Shown: positions 7,494-14,589 of the stretch, in pieces
Position numbering within the stretch: position 1 is the first letter of the stretch
How the letters are laid out: every line of letters begins with the position of its first letter
Origin: Acidobacteriota bacterium
GTDB lineage: Bacteria > Acidobacteriota > Vicinamibacteria > Vicinamibacterales > UBA2999
Assembly (NCBI GenBank): GCA_947465645.1
Contig: CANIBQ010000082.1
Location: forward strand, 1-21,665
Direction of reading: 5' to 3'
Length of the DNA: 21,665 bases
The notes under the pieces: model-generated
What the model was told of the DNA's origin: nothing
The model's database searches: none
What the model saw: only the letters and a program-made list of their open reading frames with translations
Program-made: the position numbers and the translations under genes

Positions 7494-9029
7494 ATGAGAA
7501 CGTTTGTCGCCGCCGTGTGTGCCCTGTCATGTGCCGCGATCCTGCAGGGGCAGGGCTCGAGGGTGACCGCCGCCGCGTGCGAGCGGCTTGCATCCACGTT
7601 GACGCTGCAGAAGGCCACGGTCACCTCAGTGCGGGCGGTATCTGCCGGCGACTTCACGCCGCCGTCGCCTCCGGGCGCGGCGCGTCCGCCGGCGGCGGAG
7701 AAGGGCCTGCCGGCGTTCTGCCGGGTGTCGCTCGCGCTGGCGCCGACGTCTGACTCCGACATCAAGTCAGAAGTCTGGCTCCCGCTCGCCGGCTGGAACG
7801 GCAAGTTCCAGCAGGTCGGCAACGGCGGATGGGGCGGATCGATTCAGTACGGCGCGCTCGCGACGGCGTTGCGCCGCGGATACGCTGCCGCGTCGACCGA
7901 TACCGGCCACGTGGGAGACACCGCGTCGTTCGCGCTCGGCCATCCAGAGAAGCTGGTTGATTTCGGACATCGCGCCATCCACGAGACCGCCGTGCAGGGC
8001 AAGGCGACGATCGCTGCCGCATACGGCACCGCGCCGAAGCTCTCGTACTTCAACGGCTGCTCGGGGGGCGGCCGCCAGGCGTTCATGGAGGCGCAGCGGT
8101 ATCCGCATGACTTCGATGCGATCATTGCGGGCGCGCCCGGATACAACCGCACGGACCAGAGCTTTCAGCTTGTCGCCGCGTCGAAGGCCACGCACGTGGA
8201 TGCGGCGAGCTTCATCCCGCCCGCCAAGCTCAAGGTACTGCACACGGCGGCGGTGAACGCGTGCGATGCCGACGACGGCCTGGCCGACGGCCTCATCAGC
8301 CTTCCGCTCGCATGCAGGTTCGACCCGGAAGTCACGGTGTGCAAGGCTGGCGACGCGCCGGATTGCCTGACGCCGCCGCAGGTCGCCGCCGCCAGGAAGA
8401 TCTACGCGCCGATCGTCGACCCGAAAACCGGCACGCAGGTGTTTCCGGGCGTCGTCCCCGGCAGCGAGCCGCGCTGGACCGTGAATGCCGGCGGCCCGAG
8501 GCCGCTCGGCATGTCCGACGAGCTCTTCAAGTTCGTCGTCTTCAAGGATCCGGACTGGGACTTCCGCACGCTGGATATCGGGCAGCACCTGGAGATGGCC
8601 CGCAAGGCCGCCGCCCCGATCCTTGACGCCACCTCGTCCGACATCAAGCCGTTCGTCGACCGCGGCGGAAAGCTCCTGATTTATCACGGCTGGGGCGACA
8701 CCAACGTGCCTTCGCCCTCGTCTGTCATCTACTACAACAGGGTGGTGGAGGCGCTGGGCGAGAAGCAGGCGAGCGACTCGGTGCGGCTCTTCATGGCGCC
8801 GGGGATGGGTCACTGCGGTGGCGGCGAAGGGCCCAACGTGTTCGACACCGTGACGGCCGTCGAGGAGTGGCGCGAGCACGGCAAGGCGCCGGCGCAGATG
8901 GTGGCGTCGCTCATTGCCGACGGGACGGTTGTGCGCACCCGTCCGCTCTGCCCGTATCCGCAGATTGCAAAGTACACGGGAACCGGCAGCATCGATCGGG
9001 CCGAGAACTTCGTATGCCGGGCCCCGTAG
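7494..9029 (+). CDS. Tannase/feruloyl esterase family hydrolase, secreted
   Basis: This 511-residue protein has a signal peptide (residues 1 to about 20-27) and an alpha/beta-hydrolase fold of the tannase and feruloyl esterase family, which cleaves gallate or hydroxycinnamate esters of plant material. The catalytic triad is visible: Ser190 in GCSGGGRQ, Asp402 in GWGDTNVP and His440 in GMGHCGGG. Cys189 and Cys441 flank the Ser and His, giving the family's CS-D-HC disulfide motif. The segment ACDADDGLADGLI (about residues 256-268) resembles the calcium loop of the lid domain. Length is normal. It starts 12 bases after the previous stop with GGAG upstream, so it is co-transcribed with the secreted/DUF6152 genes. 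Substrate (gallate, ferulate or a terephthalate-type ester) cannot be decided from sequence. Confidence 0.93.
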   Translation: MRTFVAAVCALSCAAILQGQGSRVTAAACERLASTLTLQKATVTSVRAVSAGDFTPPSPPGAARPPAAEKGLPAFCRVSLALAPTSDSDIKSEVWLPLAGWNGKFQQVGNGGWGGSIQYGALATALRRGYAAASTDTGHVGDTASFALGHPEKLVDFGHRAIHETAVQGKATIAAAYGTAPKLSYFNGCSGGGRQAFMEAQRYPHDFDAIIAGAPGYNRTDQSFQLVAASKATHVDAASFIPPAKLKVLHTAAVNACDADDGLADGLISLPLACRFDPEVTVCKAGDAPDCLTPPQVAAARKIYAPIVDPKTGTQVFPGVVPGSEPRWTVNAGGPRPLGMSDELFKFVVFKDPDWDFRTLDIGQHLEMARKAAAPILDATSSDIKPFVDRGGKLLIYHGWGDTNVPSPSSVIYYNRVVEALGEKQASDSVRLFMAPGMGHCGGGEGPNVFDTVTAVEEWREHGKAPAQMVASLIADGTVVRTRPLCPYPQIAKYTGTGSIDRAENFVCRAP

Positions 9030-9055
9030 GCCGGGTCGCGCGAAGCGGACCTGGC
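9030..9055 (+). other. Hairpin directly after the tannase stop
   Basis: The sequence folds as GCCGGGTC, a bulged G, CGC, loop GAA, GCG, then GACCTGGC: an 8-pair outer stem with one G-T pair and a 3-pair inner stem. It begins on the base after the tannase stop and ends 24 bases before the next ATG. No T-run follows, so an intrinsic terminator is unlikely. An mRNA-stabilising or REP-like element within the operon is possible. Confidence 0.6.
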
Positions 9056-9079
9056 GGGTGCATCAATAGGGAGACGTCA

Positions 9080-9517
9080 ATGTCGAGAATGTTCGCTCGC
9101 GTATCAACATATGTCATCGGCGCCGGCGCGATGCTCGCGGTCGCCGCAGGGTCGGTCTCGGCGCACCACGCGTTTGCCGCCGAATTCGACGCCAATAAGC
9201 CCGTCAGGTTCGAGAAGGCGAAGGTGACCCGCATGGAATGGGTCAATCCCCACGTCTGGATCCACATCGACGTCAGCCAGCCGGACGGCACCACCGAGAA
9301 GTGGGCGATCGAGGCGGGCACGCCAAACGCGTTGTTTCGGCGCGGGTTCACCAAGGATGCACTGCTGCCGGGCACGATGATCGTCGTCGACGGCTACCGC
9401 GCGAAGGATGGGTCGCGCCGCGCCAACGGCCGCGACCTGACCCTTCCTGACGGGAAGACGTTGTTCCTCGGTTCGTCCGGCACCGGCTCACCCGATGAAG
9501 CGAGGCGTCCGAACTAG
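9080..9517 (+). CDS. DUF6152 family exported protein (copy 2)
   Basis: This 145-residue paralogue of the protein at 6307 has a signal peptide ending GSVSA at residue 28 and a mature start of His29-His30 (HHAFAAEFD). Conserved DUF6152 segments are VTRMEWVNPHVWIHI (His58, His62), KWAIEAGTPNALFRRGF, MIVVDGYRAKDGSRRANG and LPDGKTLF. The ATG at 9080 is preceded by AGGGAGA; the longer frame from 8867 overlaps the esterase gene and lacks a signal peptide, so it is rejected. It is the last gene of the cluster and meets the opposite-strand gene end with only three bases between. Role unknown; see the histidine-brace finding. Confidence 0.9.
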   Translation: MSRMFARVSTYVIGAGAMLAVAAGSVSAHHAFAAEFDANKPVRFEKAKVTRMEWVNPHVWIHIDVSQPDGTTEKWAIEAGTPNALFRRGFTKDALLPGTMIVVDGYRAKDGSRRANGRDLTLPDGKTLFLGSSGTGSPDEARRPN

Positions 9518-9520
9518 CCG

Positions 9521-10507
9521 CTAGTCCGGCGGGTTCCCTGACAGATAGAGCTGATAGAGTTCTTCTTCGGTCGGCGGGACCTTGCGGGTGACGTCGACCG
9601 CCATCGTCCTGCCTTCCCAGCGCTTGACCAGCGTCTCCTTGCGAAGATGGCCGAGCGCGGTCTCTTCGGCCATCTCCATGCAGCGGAATGGCACCAGGCG
9701 GGCGTTCGGTTCCAGGCGGCGGTAGAGCGGCAGACGGATGGTCCATGGCCTGGTGAAGACTTTCGGATCCTCGATGCGCGCTTCGTACTGAATGGCGTCG
9801 CGGCCGAGCGGCGTGTAACGCTCCGTCACGCGGAGCGCATCACTGTGAAAGTTCCCCGACCGATCGAACCATGTGTTTGACGTGAACCTGGTCACGTCAA
9901 CCACCAGCGTGTCGTTCTCCCAGCGGCCGACCGAGTGCCCCATGAACGCGTCACCGGGATATGGCACCACCTCGTCCAGATGGACGGTGCGGTCGGCATT
10001 CCGGAACTCGAACGCCATCATGACTTTGGTCGAGCCCTGGATGATCTGGAACTTGTACGGCATGTACATCGCGCGCGGCACGCCGGGCAGGTAGCACCGG
10101 ATCTCGGGATCCCGATCGAGCCAGTTGGCGAGATTGTCTTTCTGCCGGGCTGCCGCCCACGGCTGGTACGGAATCTCGTCGCCGTCGACGACCCCGAGAT
10201 CCGCGGGCACCCATCCGATGGCGCCGAGCGCGACCACCGGTGCTGCCAGGACGGGGACGCCGGCATACACCCCCGGTTGCGCGACAATCGGCCGCGCGTC
10301 GTGACTCAGGAGATCCCAATGCGCGGAGCTGTTCGCCTGCCAGATGCCGCTGAAGTCGGGTCTGCCCGCGGCGGTTCGGCTGATCGCCGCGGGCGACGCC
10401 GCGGCGTTGCCCTGCGACTCCGTCGTGCGGCTCGTAACCAGGAACACGCAGGTGATGACGGCCGAAGTCAAGGCCGCTGTCAACAGGTGTGTCGACGTCT
10501 TTCGCAT
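9521..10507 (-). CDS. Secreted protein, unnamed paralogous family (copy 3 of 4)
   Basis: This 328-residue copy is on the minus strand. The signal peptide is residues 1 to about 32 (hydrophobic stretch LLTAALTSAVITCVFLV). Shared motifs are GRPDFSGIW (48-56), Cys138 before LPGVPRAMYM, GRWENDTLVVDVTRF (194-208), VTERYT, YEARIEDPKVFTRPW and Cys276. GDE(I)PY in the middle is shared with copy 2, its closest relative in the window. An extra C-terminal tail of about 45 residues ends EEELYQLYLSG. The ATG at 10507 has GGAG eight bases upstream. It is divergent from the DUF6644-type genes, with a 61-base shared upstream region. Function unknown. Confidence 0.85.
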   Translation of the reverse strand: MRKTSTHLLTAALTSAVITCVFLVTSRTTESQGNAAASPAAISRTAAGRPDFSGIWQANSSAHWDLLSHDARPIVAQPGVYAGVPVLAAPVVALGAIGWVPADLGVVDGDEIPYQPWAAARQKDNLANWLDRDPEIRCYLPGVPRAMYMPYKFQIIQGSTKVMMAFEFRNADRTVHLDEVVPYPGDAFMGHSVGRWENDTLVVDVTRFTSNTWFDRSGNFHSDALRVTERYTPLGRDAIQYEARIEDPKVFTRPWTIRLPLYRRLEPNARLVPFRCMEMAEETALGHLRKETLVKRWEGRTMAVDVTRKVPPTEEELYQLYLSGNPPD

Positions 10508-10540
10508 AGAGACTCCATTTCGAGCACGTGGCGTGAAGGC

Positions 10541-10561
10541 CGCGGATAGTCTACTATCGCG
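10541..10561. promoter_or_regulatory. Inverted repeat in a divergent upstream region
   Basis: GATAGT-CT-ACTATC (10545-10558) is a perfect 6-base inverted repeat, with CGC and GCG extending it outside a one-base bulge. It sits in the only 61 bases between the divergent starts at 10507(-) and 10569(+). TACTAT on + and TAGACT on - each match four of six bases of a -10 element, so it could be an operator or overlapping promoters. The evidence is position and symmetry only. Confidence 0.4.
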
Positions 10562-10568
10562 AGCCGGG

Positions 10569-11135
10569 ATGAGTCTTCACGCAGCGATGCAGCGTCTGGC
10601 CGAAGCCGAGTGGAGCATCGCGCTGCACGAGTCGCAATACGCCTACGCGATCGTCGAGTCGATCCATGTGTGGGCGCTCTGCCTGTTCGTGGGGTTTGCG
10701 GTGATCCTGGATCTGCGCCTGGTTGGCGCCGTGTTCCGCGACGTCCCCGTGTCACACATGACCCGCCGCATCCTGCCCTGGACGAAAGCAGGGTTCGTGG
10801 TGATGGTGATCAGCGGCGTCCTGCTGTACCTGGCGATTCCCCTGCGCACCTATCACAACGTGTTTTTCAGGATGAAGGTCATCCTGCTGATCGTCGCGGG
10901 GCTGAACGCGTTCGTCTTTCATCGCGGCATCTACCGCAAGATAGCCGACTGGGATCTCGCGGTTACGCCCCGTCCGGCGCGGGTCGCCGGCGCGATGTCG
11001 TTGATCCTGTGGGCCGCGATCGTGTTCTCCGGACGCTTGATCGCCTACAACTGGTTCGACTGCGGCAAGCCGCAGCCGCCGGTGATGAATGCCTTTGCCG
11101 GCTGCACGCCAGACATGATCGACCCGTACCGGTAG
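10569..11135 (+). CDS. DUF6644-type four-helix membrane protein (copy 1)
   Basis: This 188-residue integral membrane protein has about four helices (residues near 25-50, 73-92, 99-118 and 140-160). Motifs include WSIALHESQYAYAIVESIHVWAL, LDLRLVG, LPWTKAGFVVMVISG and YHNVFFRMK. His20, Glu30 and His33 recur in the next gene at matching places, so they may bind a cofactor such as haem; this is inference. The ATG at 10569 is chosen because the longer frame from 10344 runs antisense through the secreted gene on the minus strand. A second ATG at 10587 is possible. No strong Shine-Dalgarno is visible. The DUF6644 name is from memory of the sequence pattern. Confidence 0.82.
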   Translation: MSLHAAMQRLAEAEWSIALHESQYAYAIVESIHVWALCLFVGFAVILDLRLVGAVFRDVPVSHMTRRILPWTKAGFVVMVISGVLLYLAIPLRTYHNVFFRMKVILLIVAGLNAFVFHRGIYRKIADWDLAVTPRPARVAGAMSLILWAAIVFSGRLIAYNWFDCGKPQPPVMNAFAGCTPDMIDPYR

Positions 11136-11141
11136 GGACCA

Positions 11142-11609
11142 ATGCTGCTGCCGTGGTTTCAGGCACTCGAGTCCAGTGCGCTCGGAGAGGCGATTCGCAA
11201 CTCGCACTGGCTGTTCCCGATCATCGAGGGTTTCCACTTGCTCGGCCTGGCGGTGATCGGCGGGGCGGTGCTGATCGTCGATTTCCGCCTCCTCGGCCTC
11301 GGGCTGCGCAGCCATCCGGTGTCCCGGCTCGCGCGCGACATGCAGCCGTGGGTGATTGGCAGCCTGATCGTGATGGTCGCGTCGGGCGTGCCGCTGTTCG
11401 TGTCGGAGGCGATCAAGTGTTACTACAGCATCCCGTTCTGGGTGAAAATGATTGCGCTGGCGGCGGCGGTCGTCTTCACGTTCACCATCCGGCGCTCGGT
11501 CATCGTGGCGGATCGCCCCGAGGGGCGGTTGAACCGGATGGTCGCCGTCATTTCGATTGGGTTGTGGGCAACGGTCGGGTGGGGTGGCCGGTGGATCGCA
11601 TTCCTGTAG
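11142..11609 (+). CDS. DUF6644-type four-helix membrane protein (copy 2)
   Basis: This 155-residue protein is a diverged paralogue of the preceding one and starts six bases after it. It keeps the order of motifs: NSHWLFPIIEGFHLLGL (His22, Glu29, His32), VDFRLLGLGLRSHPVSRLARDMQPW, GSLIVMVASGVPLF, FWVKMIAL and a last helix ending WGGRWIAFL. Four membrane helices are expected. Tandem pairing suggests a heterodimer. It is followed at 22 bases by the fourth secreted paralogue, so the two membrane proteins and that exported protein form one transcription unit. Molecular function unknown. Confidence 0.82.
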   Translation: MLLPWFQALESSALGEAIRNSHWLFPIIEGFHLLGLAVIGGAVLIVDFRLLGLGLRSHPVSRLARDMQPWVIGSLIVMVASGVPLFVSEAIKCYYSIPFWVKMIALAAAVVFTFTIRRSVIVADRPEGRLNRMVAVISIGLWATVGWGGRWIAFL

Positions 11610-11631
11610 TGTCAGTCAGCGGAGGGTGGCG

Positions 11632-12765
11632 ATGAACCGTCGACCTGTCACGTTCGCACTCATCTCGATGATGGTATTGGGGTTGCCGGCCCTCGGCCTG
11701 CGCGCGCAGCGTGGTCCGGCGTTGCGGACGCCCTGGGGCGAGCCCGACCTTCAGGGTATCTGGAACGGCGAGACGATCACCCCGCTGGAGCGGCCTGCCA
11801 GGTGGGCGGACACGCCGGTCCTCTCCCCCGAGGAAGCCGCGGCCGTTGAACAATGGGTCTATTCAACGCCAGGCCGGGACGATCGGTCGCTGCGCGGCAC
11901 GGAACGCGATGTGGCTGGTGCGTACAACGACCACTGGAACCCTCCCCGGACGCATCTCTCGGACCGTCGAACCTCGCTGATCGTTGACCCTCGCGACGGC
12001 CGCATCCCGCCGATGCTTCCGGAAGCGGAGCAGCGGACGCGCGAGGAGCGCGAATACCTGCAGGCGCTGCTCGACGGCACGGCCACCCGGCCGGGCACGA
12101 CGATGTCGCCCCGCAGGAATGCCGCGCCGCCCAGGTTCAACATCGAGCGAATGAACCGCTCGGACGGTCCCGAGGACCGCTCGACGATGGAGCGGTGCTT
12201 CGGTATCCCGATGCCGGTTGCCGAGCGCGCTGTCTACCGGATCGTGCAGTCACCGGGGCAGGTCGGCATTTACATCGACTTCGGCCAGGGGCAGGGCTTC
12301 ACGCGTGTGATTCCCGTGAACGGCCGACCCCACCTCCCCGCGCGCATGCGCCTGCTGCACGGCGATTCTGTCGGTCGATGGGAAGGTGACACGCTCGTCG
12401 TGAGCGTCGCGAACTTCACGCCGAAAATGGACTTCCGTGGCTCGCGCGAGAACCTGCGCCTGACGGAACGCTATACGCGCGTATCCGCTGACCGGATCAA
12501 CTACCGCGTCACCGTTGAGGATCCGACGACGTGGGTGCGTCCATGGACGATCGAGATGCCGTGGGACAAGCAACCCGACAAGCCGAACCAGGTGTACGAG
12601 TCCACCTGCCACGAGGGCAACTACGGCCTGCTCGGGATGCTGGCCAACACGCGTGCGGCCGAAGCGCGCTTCCGGCGCGGTGAAGGGCCGGATCCCGCCA
12701 CGCAGGACAACGCCACCGGCGGTGCGACCGGTGAGTCGCGAACGGTCGCGAACTTTCCTCGGTAG
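11632..12765 (+). CDS. Secreted protein, unnamed paralogous family (copy 4 of 4)
   Basis: This 377-residue protein is the longest and most diverged copy. The signal peptide is residues 1 to about 25 (ending LRA-Q). Motifs are GEPDLQGIW (36-44), Cys189 (MERCFG), YRIVQSPGQVGIYIDF, GRWEGDTLVVSVANF (248-262), LTERYTR, VEDPTTWVRPWTIEMP and Cys326 (STCHEGN). An insert of about 100 residues, rich in Arg and Glu (roughly 60-165), separates the first motif from the rest. The ATG at 11632 is preceded by GGAGGG; the longer frame from 11557 overlaps the upstream gene. Co-directional with the two membrane proteins, so it may act with them. Function unknown. Confidence 0.85.
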   Translation: MNRRPVTFALISMMVLGLPALGLRAQRGPALRTPWGEPDLQGIWNGETITPLERPARWADTPVLSPEEAAAVEQWVYSTPGRDDRSLRGTERDVAGAYNDHWNPPRTHLSDRRTSLIVDPRDGRIPPMLPEAEQRTREEREYLQALLDGTATRPGTTMSPRRNAAPPRFNIERMNRSDGPEDRSTMERCFGIPMPVAERAVYRIVQSPGQVGIYIDFGQGQGFTRVIPVNGRPHLPARMRLLHGDSVGRWEGDTLVVSVANFTPKMDFRGSRENLRLTERYTRVSADRINYRVTVEDPTTWVRPWTIEMPWDKQPDKPNQVYESTCHEGNYGLLGMLANTRAAEARFRRGEGPDPATQDNATGGATGESRTVANFPR

Positions 12766-12800
12766 CTACCGACTACCGACGACTGACTACCAGCTACCGA
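12764..12800. repeat. Degenerate CTACCGA direct repeats
   Basis: After the stop of the fourth secreted gene the sequence runs as imperfect 7-base units: CTACCGA, CTACCGA, CGACTGA, CTACCAG, CTACCGA. It lies in the 212-base gap before the adenylate kinase gene. The remainder of the gap (12801-12977) holds only a doubtful 48-codon frame (12802-12948) and no clear promoter. Confidence 0.6.
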
Positions 12801-12977
12801 AATGGCGGCGGCGTGTGGCGAGAATAGTGGGCATGACAGGCTGGGGCTCGACGTCGCGCAGAGCATTCCCACTCATGGCCGCCTGACGACGCTCGCGAAA
12901 GCACGGGCGTACGTCGAGGCATTCGGCCGCACACAGATTGTCAGATAAAGCGGGGCACGGACCTGGAACGGAATCTG

Positions 12978-13625
12978 GTGATGTTTGGCCCGCCCGGGGC
13001 GGGCAAGGGCACTCAGGCGGTGCGTCTCGCGCGCACGTGGGCGATTCCGCATATCTCGACGGGCGCCTTGCTGCGCGAGGCGGTGCGCGCGGAGACACCG
13101 CTCGGCCTCGAGGTGAAGGCGATCATGGCGAGCGGCGGCCTCGTGGACGACGCGCTCATCACGCGTGTCGTACAGGAGCGGCTGACGCAGCCCGACACCG
13201 GGCCGGGCTTCCTGCTGGATGGGTATCCTCGCACCGTCGCGCAAGCCCGGGCGCTCGATGAATTTCTTTCGGCGGGTCCAGCAGGCCCCGCCCCGCGAGG
13301 CCCATTGGTGGTTGTCGAGTTGTTCGTGCCGGAGGAGGAGGTGCTTCGGCGGCTCGCGGCGCGAATGGTGTGCTCCGAGTGCGGCGTGAATGCGCAGGAC
13401 GACCGCGACTTCTCGTCCTGCAGCAACTGCGGCGGGCAGGTGGTGCCGCGGGTGGACGACGCCGAAGAGGTCGTCCGCAAGCGGATGGACGTCTACCGGC
13501 GCCAGACCGAGCCGCTCGTCGAGTACTACGGGAAGCGCCAGACGTTTCGCAAGGTCAACGGCGATCAGCTCGCCGACGAAGTCACGGCCGCGATCGTCGC
13601 GGCGATCAATGACGCGCTGAAGTAG
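12978..13625 (+). CDS. adk: Adenylate kinase with zinc-type LID
   Basis: This 215-residue enzyme converts ATP and AMP to two ADP. The P-loop GPPGAGKGT is at residues 4-12, followed by the AMP-binding STGALLREAV and the LDGYPRT segment. The LID carries Cys132-x2-Cys135 and Cys148-x2-Cys151, a four-cysteine zinc site as in many Gram-positive and thermophile enzymes. The start is uncertain: GTG at 12978 and ATG at 12981 are the first options, but both leave only three or two residues before the P-loop glycine, where the family normally has about six. The frame stays open upstream (encoding ERNLV) without a standard start codon. The gene is alone rather than beside secY or ribosomal genes, so it may be a second copy. 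Confidence 0.92.
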   Translation: MMFGPPGAGKGTQAVRLARTWAIPHISTGALLREAVRAETPLGLEVKAIMASGGLVDDALITRVVQERLTQPDTGPGFLLDGYPRTVAQARALDEFLSAGPAGPAPRGPLVVVELFVPEEEVLRRLAARMVCSECGVNAQDDRDFSSCSNCGGQVVPRVDDAEEVVRKRMDVYRRQTEPLVEYYGKRQTFRKVNGDQLADEVTAAIVAAINDALK

Positions 13626-13650
13626 TTCACCGGAAAGCCCGACGGTAGAA

Positions 13651-14484
13651 TCAGGGTAGACGCTGGGCCGGAATGCCGAGCGCGAGCGCGATGTTCCGCA
13701 ACGATCCCTGCACCACCTGCTGGTTGCGCGCGCCGAGACGGATCAGTTGCCGCTGTGCGCCGCTCAGCTCCTCGAGGCGCGCGTCAGCGTAGACCCAGCC
13801 GATCCCTTCCGGCTCCACTCGAATCGGATCCTCCACGACGGGTGTCTCGAGCAGCTGGATGATGGCGCGCTCGAGCATCCGATCGAACGGGATGTCCGGG
13901 TATCCAAGCTCGGCATACGCCTGATCGACGAGCGGCTTCAATGCCGCGTAGAGCCGCGCCGAGCCGGCGGGGTCGAGCGATGCCGACGCCTCCGCGAGCG
14001 AGTTGTAGCGGTCGTAGCTGCGTGGATCGATGATCGTATCGGCGCCGCGCTGGCTCACCGCGAACGTGCCCGTCGGCCGTACCCGCCGAAGCTGCGGCGC
14101 GGGCGTGCGTCCTTCGGCGATGTTGACGACCACCACCGTGAAATTCCGCACCAGGCCATCGGTGACCAGCCACGCCGCCACGCTGGGATGCGCGCTCAAC
14201 TTCCCAACCAGCTCGCGGATGATCGCATCGCTCATCTCGAGCGGCGGCAGCGTGATGTTCAGGCCGCCGCCGCCGAGCGCCGAATCTGCGGCCGGGGCGC
14301 CCGCGGCCGGGGCCGCATTCGGCGCAGCCGACGGCCCACGCCCGAAGACGTAGTACGCGGCGATGCCCAGCGCGATGACCAGCACCGCGATCCCGACCCA
14401 CAAGGCGATCGGCCGGCGAGGCGGCGGTGGCGGTGGCGTGGTGCTGTGACCCGGCGGCCTGAGGTCGAGGTCGAGCTCAGTCAT
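13651..14484 (-). CDS. DUF3014 domain protein, single-pass membrane
   Basis: This 277-residue protein has a proline-rich cytoplasmic start (PPPPPP at about 17-22), one membrane helix (about 26-47), an Ala/Pro linker and then the DUF3014 region (about 75-270). The latter includes LPPLEMSDAIIRELVGKLSAHP, WLVTDGLVRNFTVVVVNIAEG, a YDRYNSLAEASASLD segment and a C-terminal RLGARNQQVVQ. The function of the family is not known; the layout suggests a periplasm-facing anchored domain. It converges with adenylate kinase at 25 bases and lies 170 bases downstream of the cytochrome gene on the same strand. No clear Shine-Dalgarno precedes the ATG. Confidence 0.85.
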   Translation of the reverse strand: MTELDLDLRPPGHSTTPPPPPPRRPIALWVGIAVLVIALGIAAYYVFGRGPSAAPNAAPAAGAPAADSALGGGGLNITLPPLEMSDAIIRELVGKLSAHPSVAAWLVTDGLVRNFTVVVVNIAEGRTPAPQLRRVRPTGTFAVSQRGADTIIDPRSYDRYNSLAEASASLDPAGSARLYAALKPLVDQAYAELGYPDIPFDRMLERAIIQLLETPVVEDPIRVEPEGIGWVYADARLEELSGAQRQLIRLGARNQQVVQGSLRNIALALGIPAQRLP

Positions 14485-14589
14485 GACACCGGAATCTTAC
14501 GCTCTCAGGGGTCGCACCACTAATGAAGCGCCCTCAGACGGGCGAGGTCGTTGGGTGACAGGTCACAGCCGCGTCAGCGTTTACGATCA

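Noticed and set aside
7767..8879. Minus-strand frame of 370 codons opposite the tannase gene
   Set aside because: The plus strand carries a complete catalytic triad and signal peptide; the antisense protein has no recognisable motif.
8867..9079. N-terminal extension of the second DUF6152 protein
   Set aside because: It overlaps the esterase gene, lacks homology and would bury the signal peptide; the ATG at 9080 has a good ribosome-binding site.
12802..12948. A 48-codon frame between the fourth secreted gene and adk, ending LAKARAYVEAFGRTQIVR
   Set aside because: The tail faintly recalls the start of acetylglutamate kinase, but it lacks a Shine-Dalgarno and the rest matches nothing; too weak to call a gene or remnant.
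14530..14566. Small palindromes GCCC/GGGC and GTGAC-AG-GTCAC upstream of DUF3014
   Set aside because: Arms of four or five bases are expected by chance in DNA of this composition.
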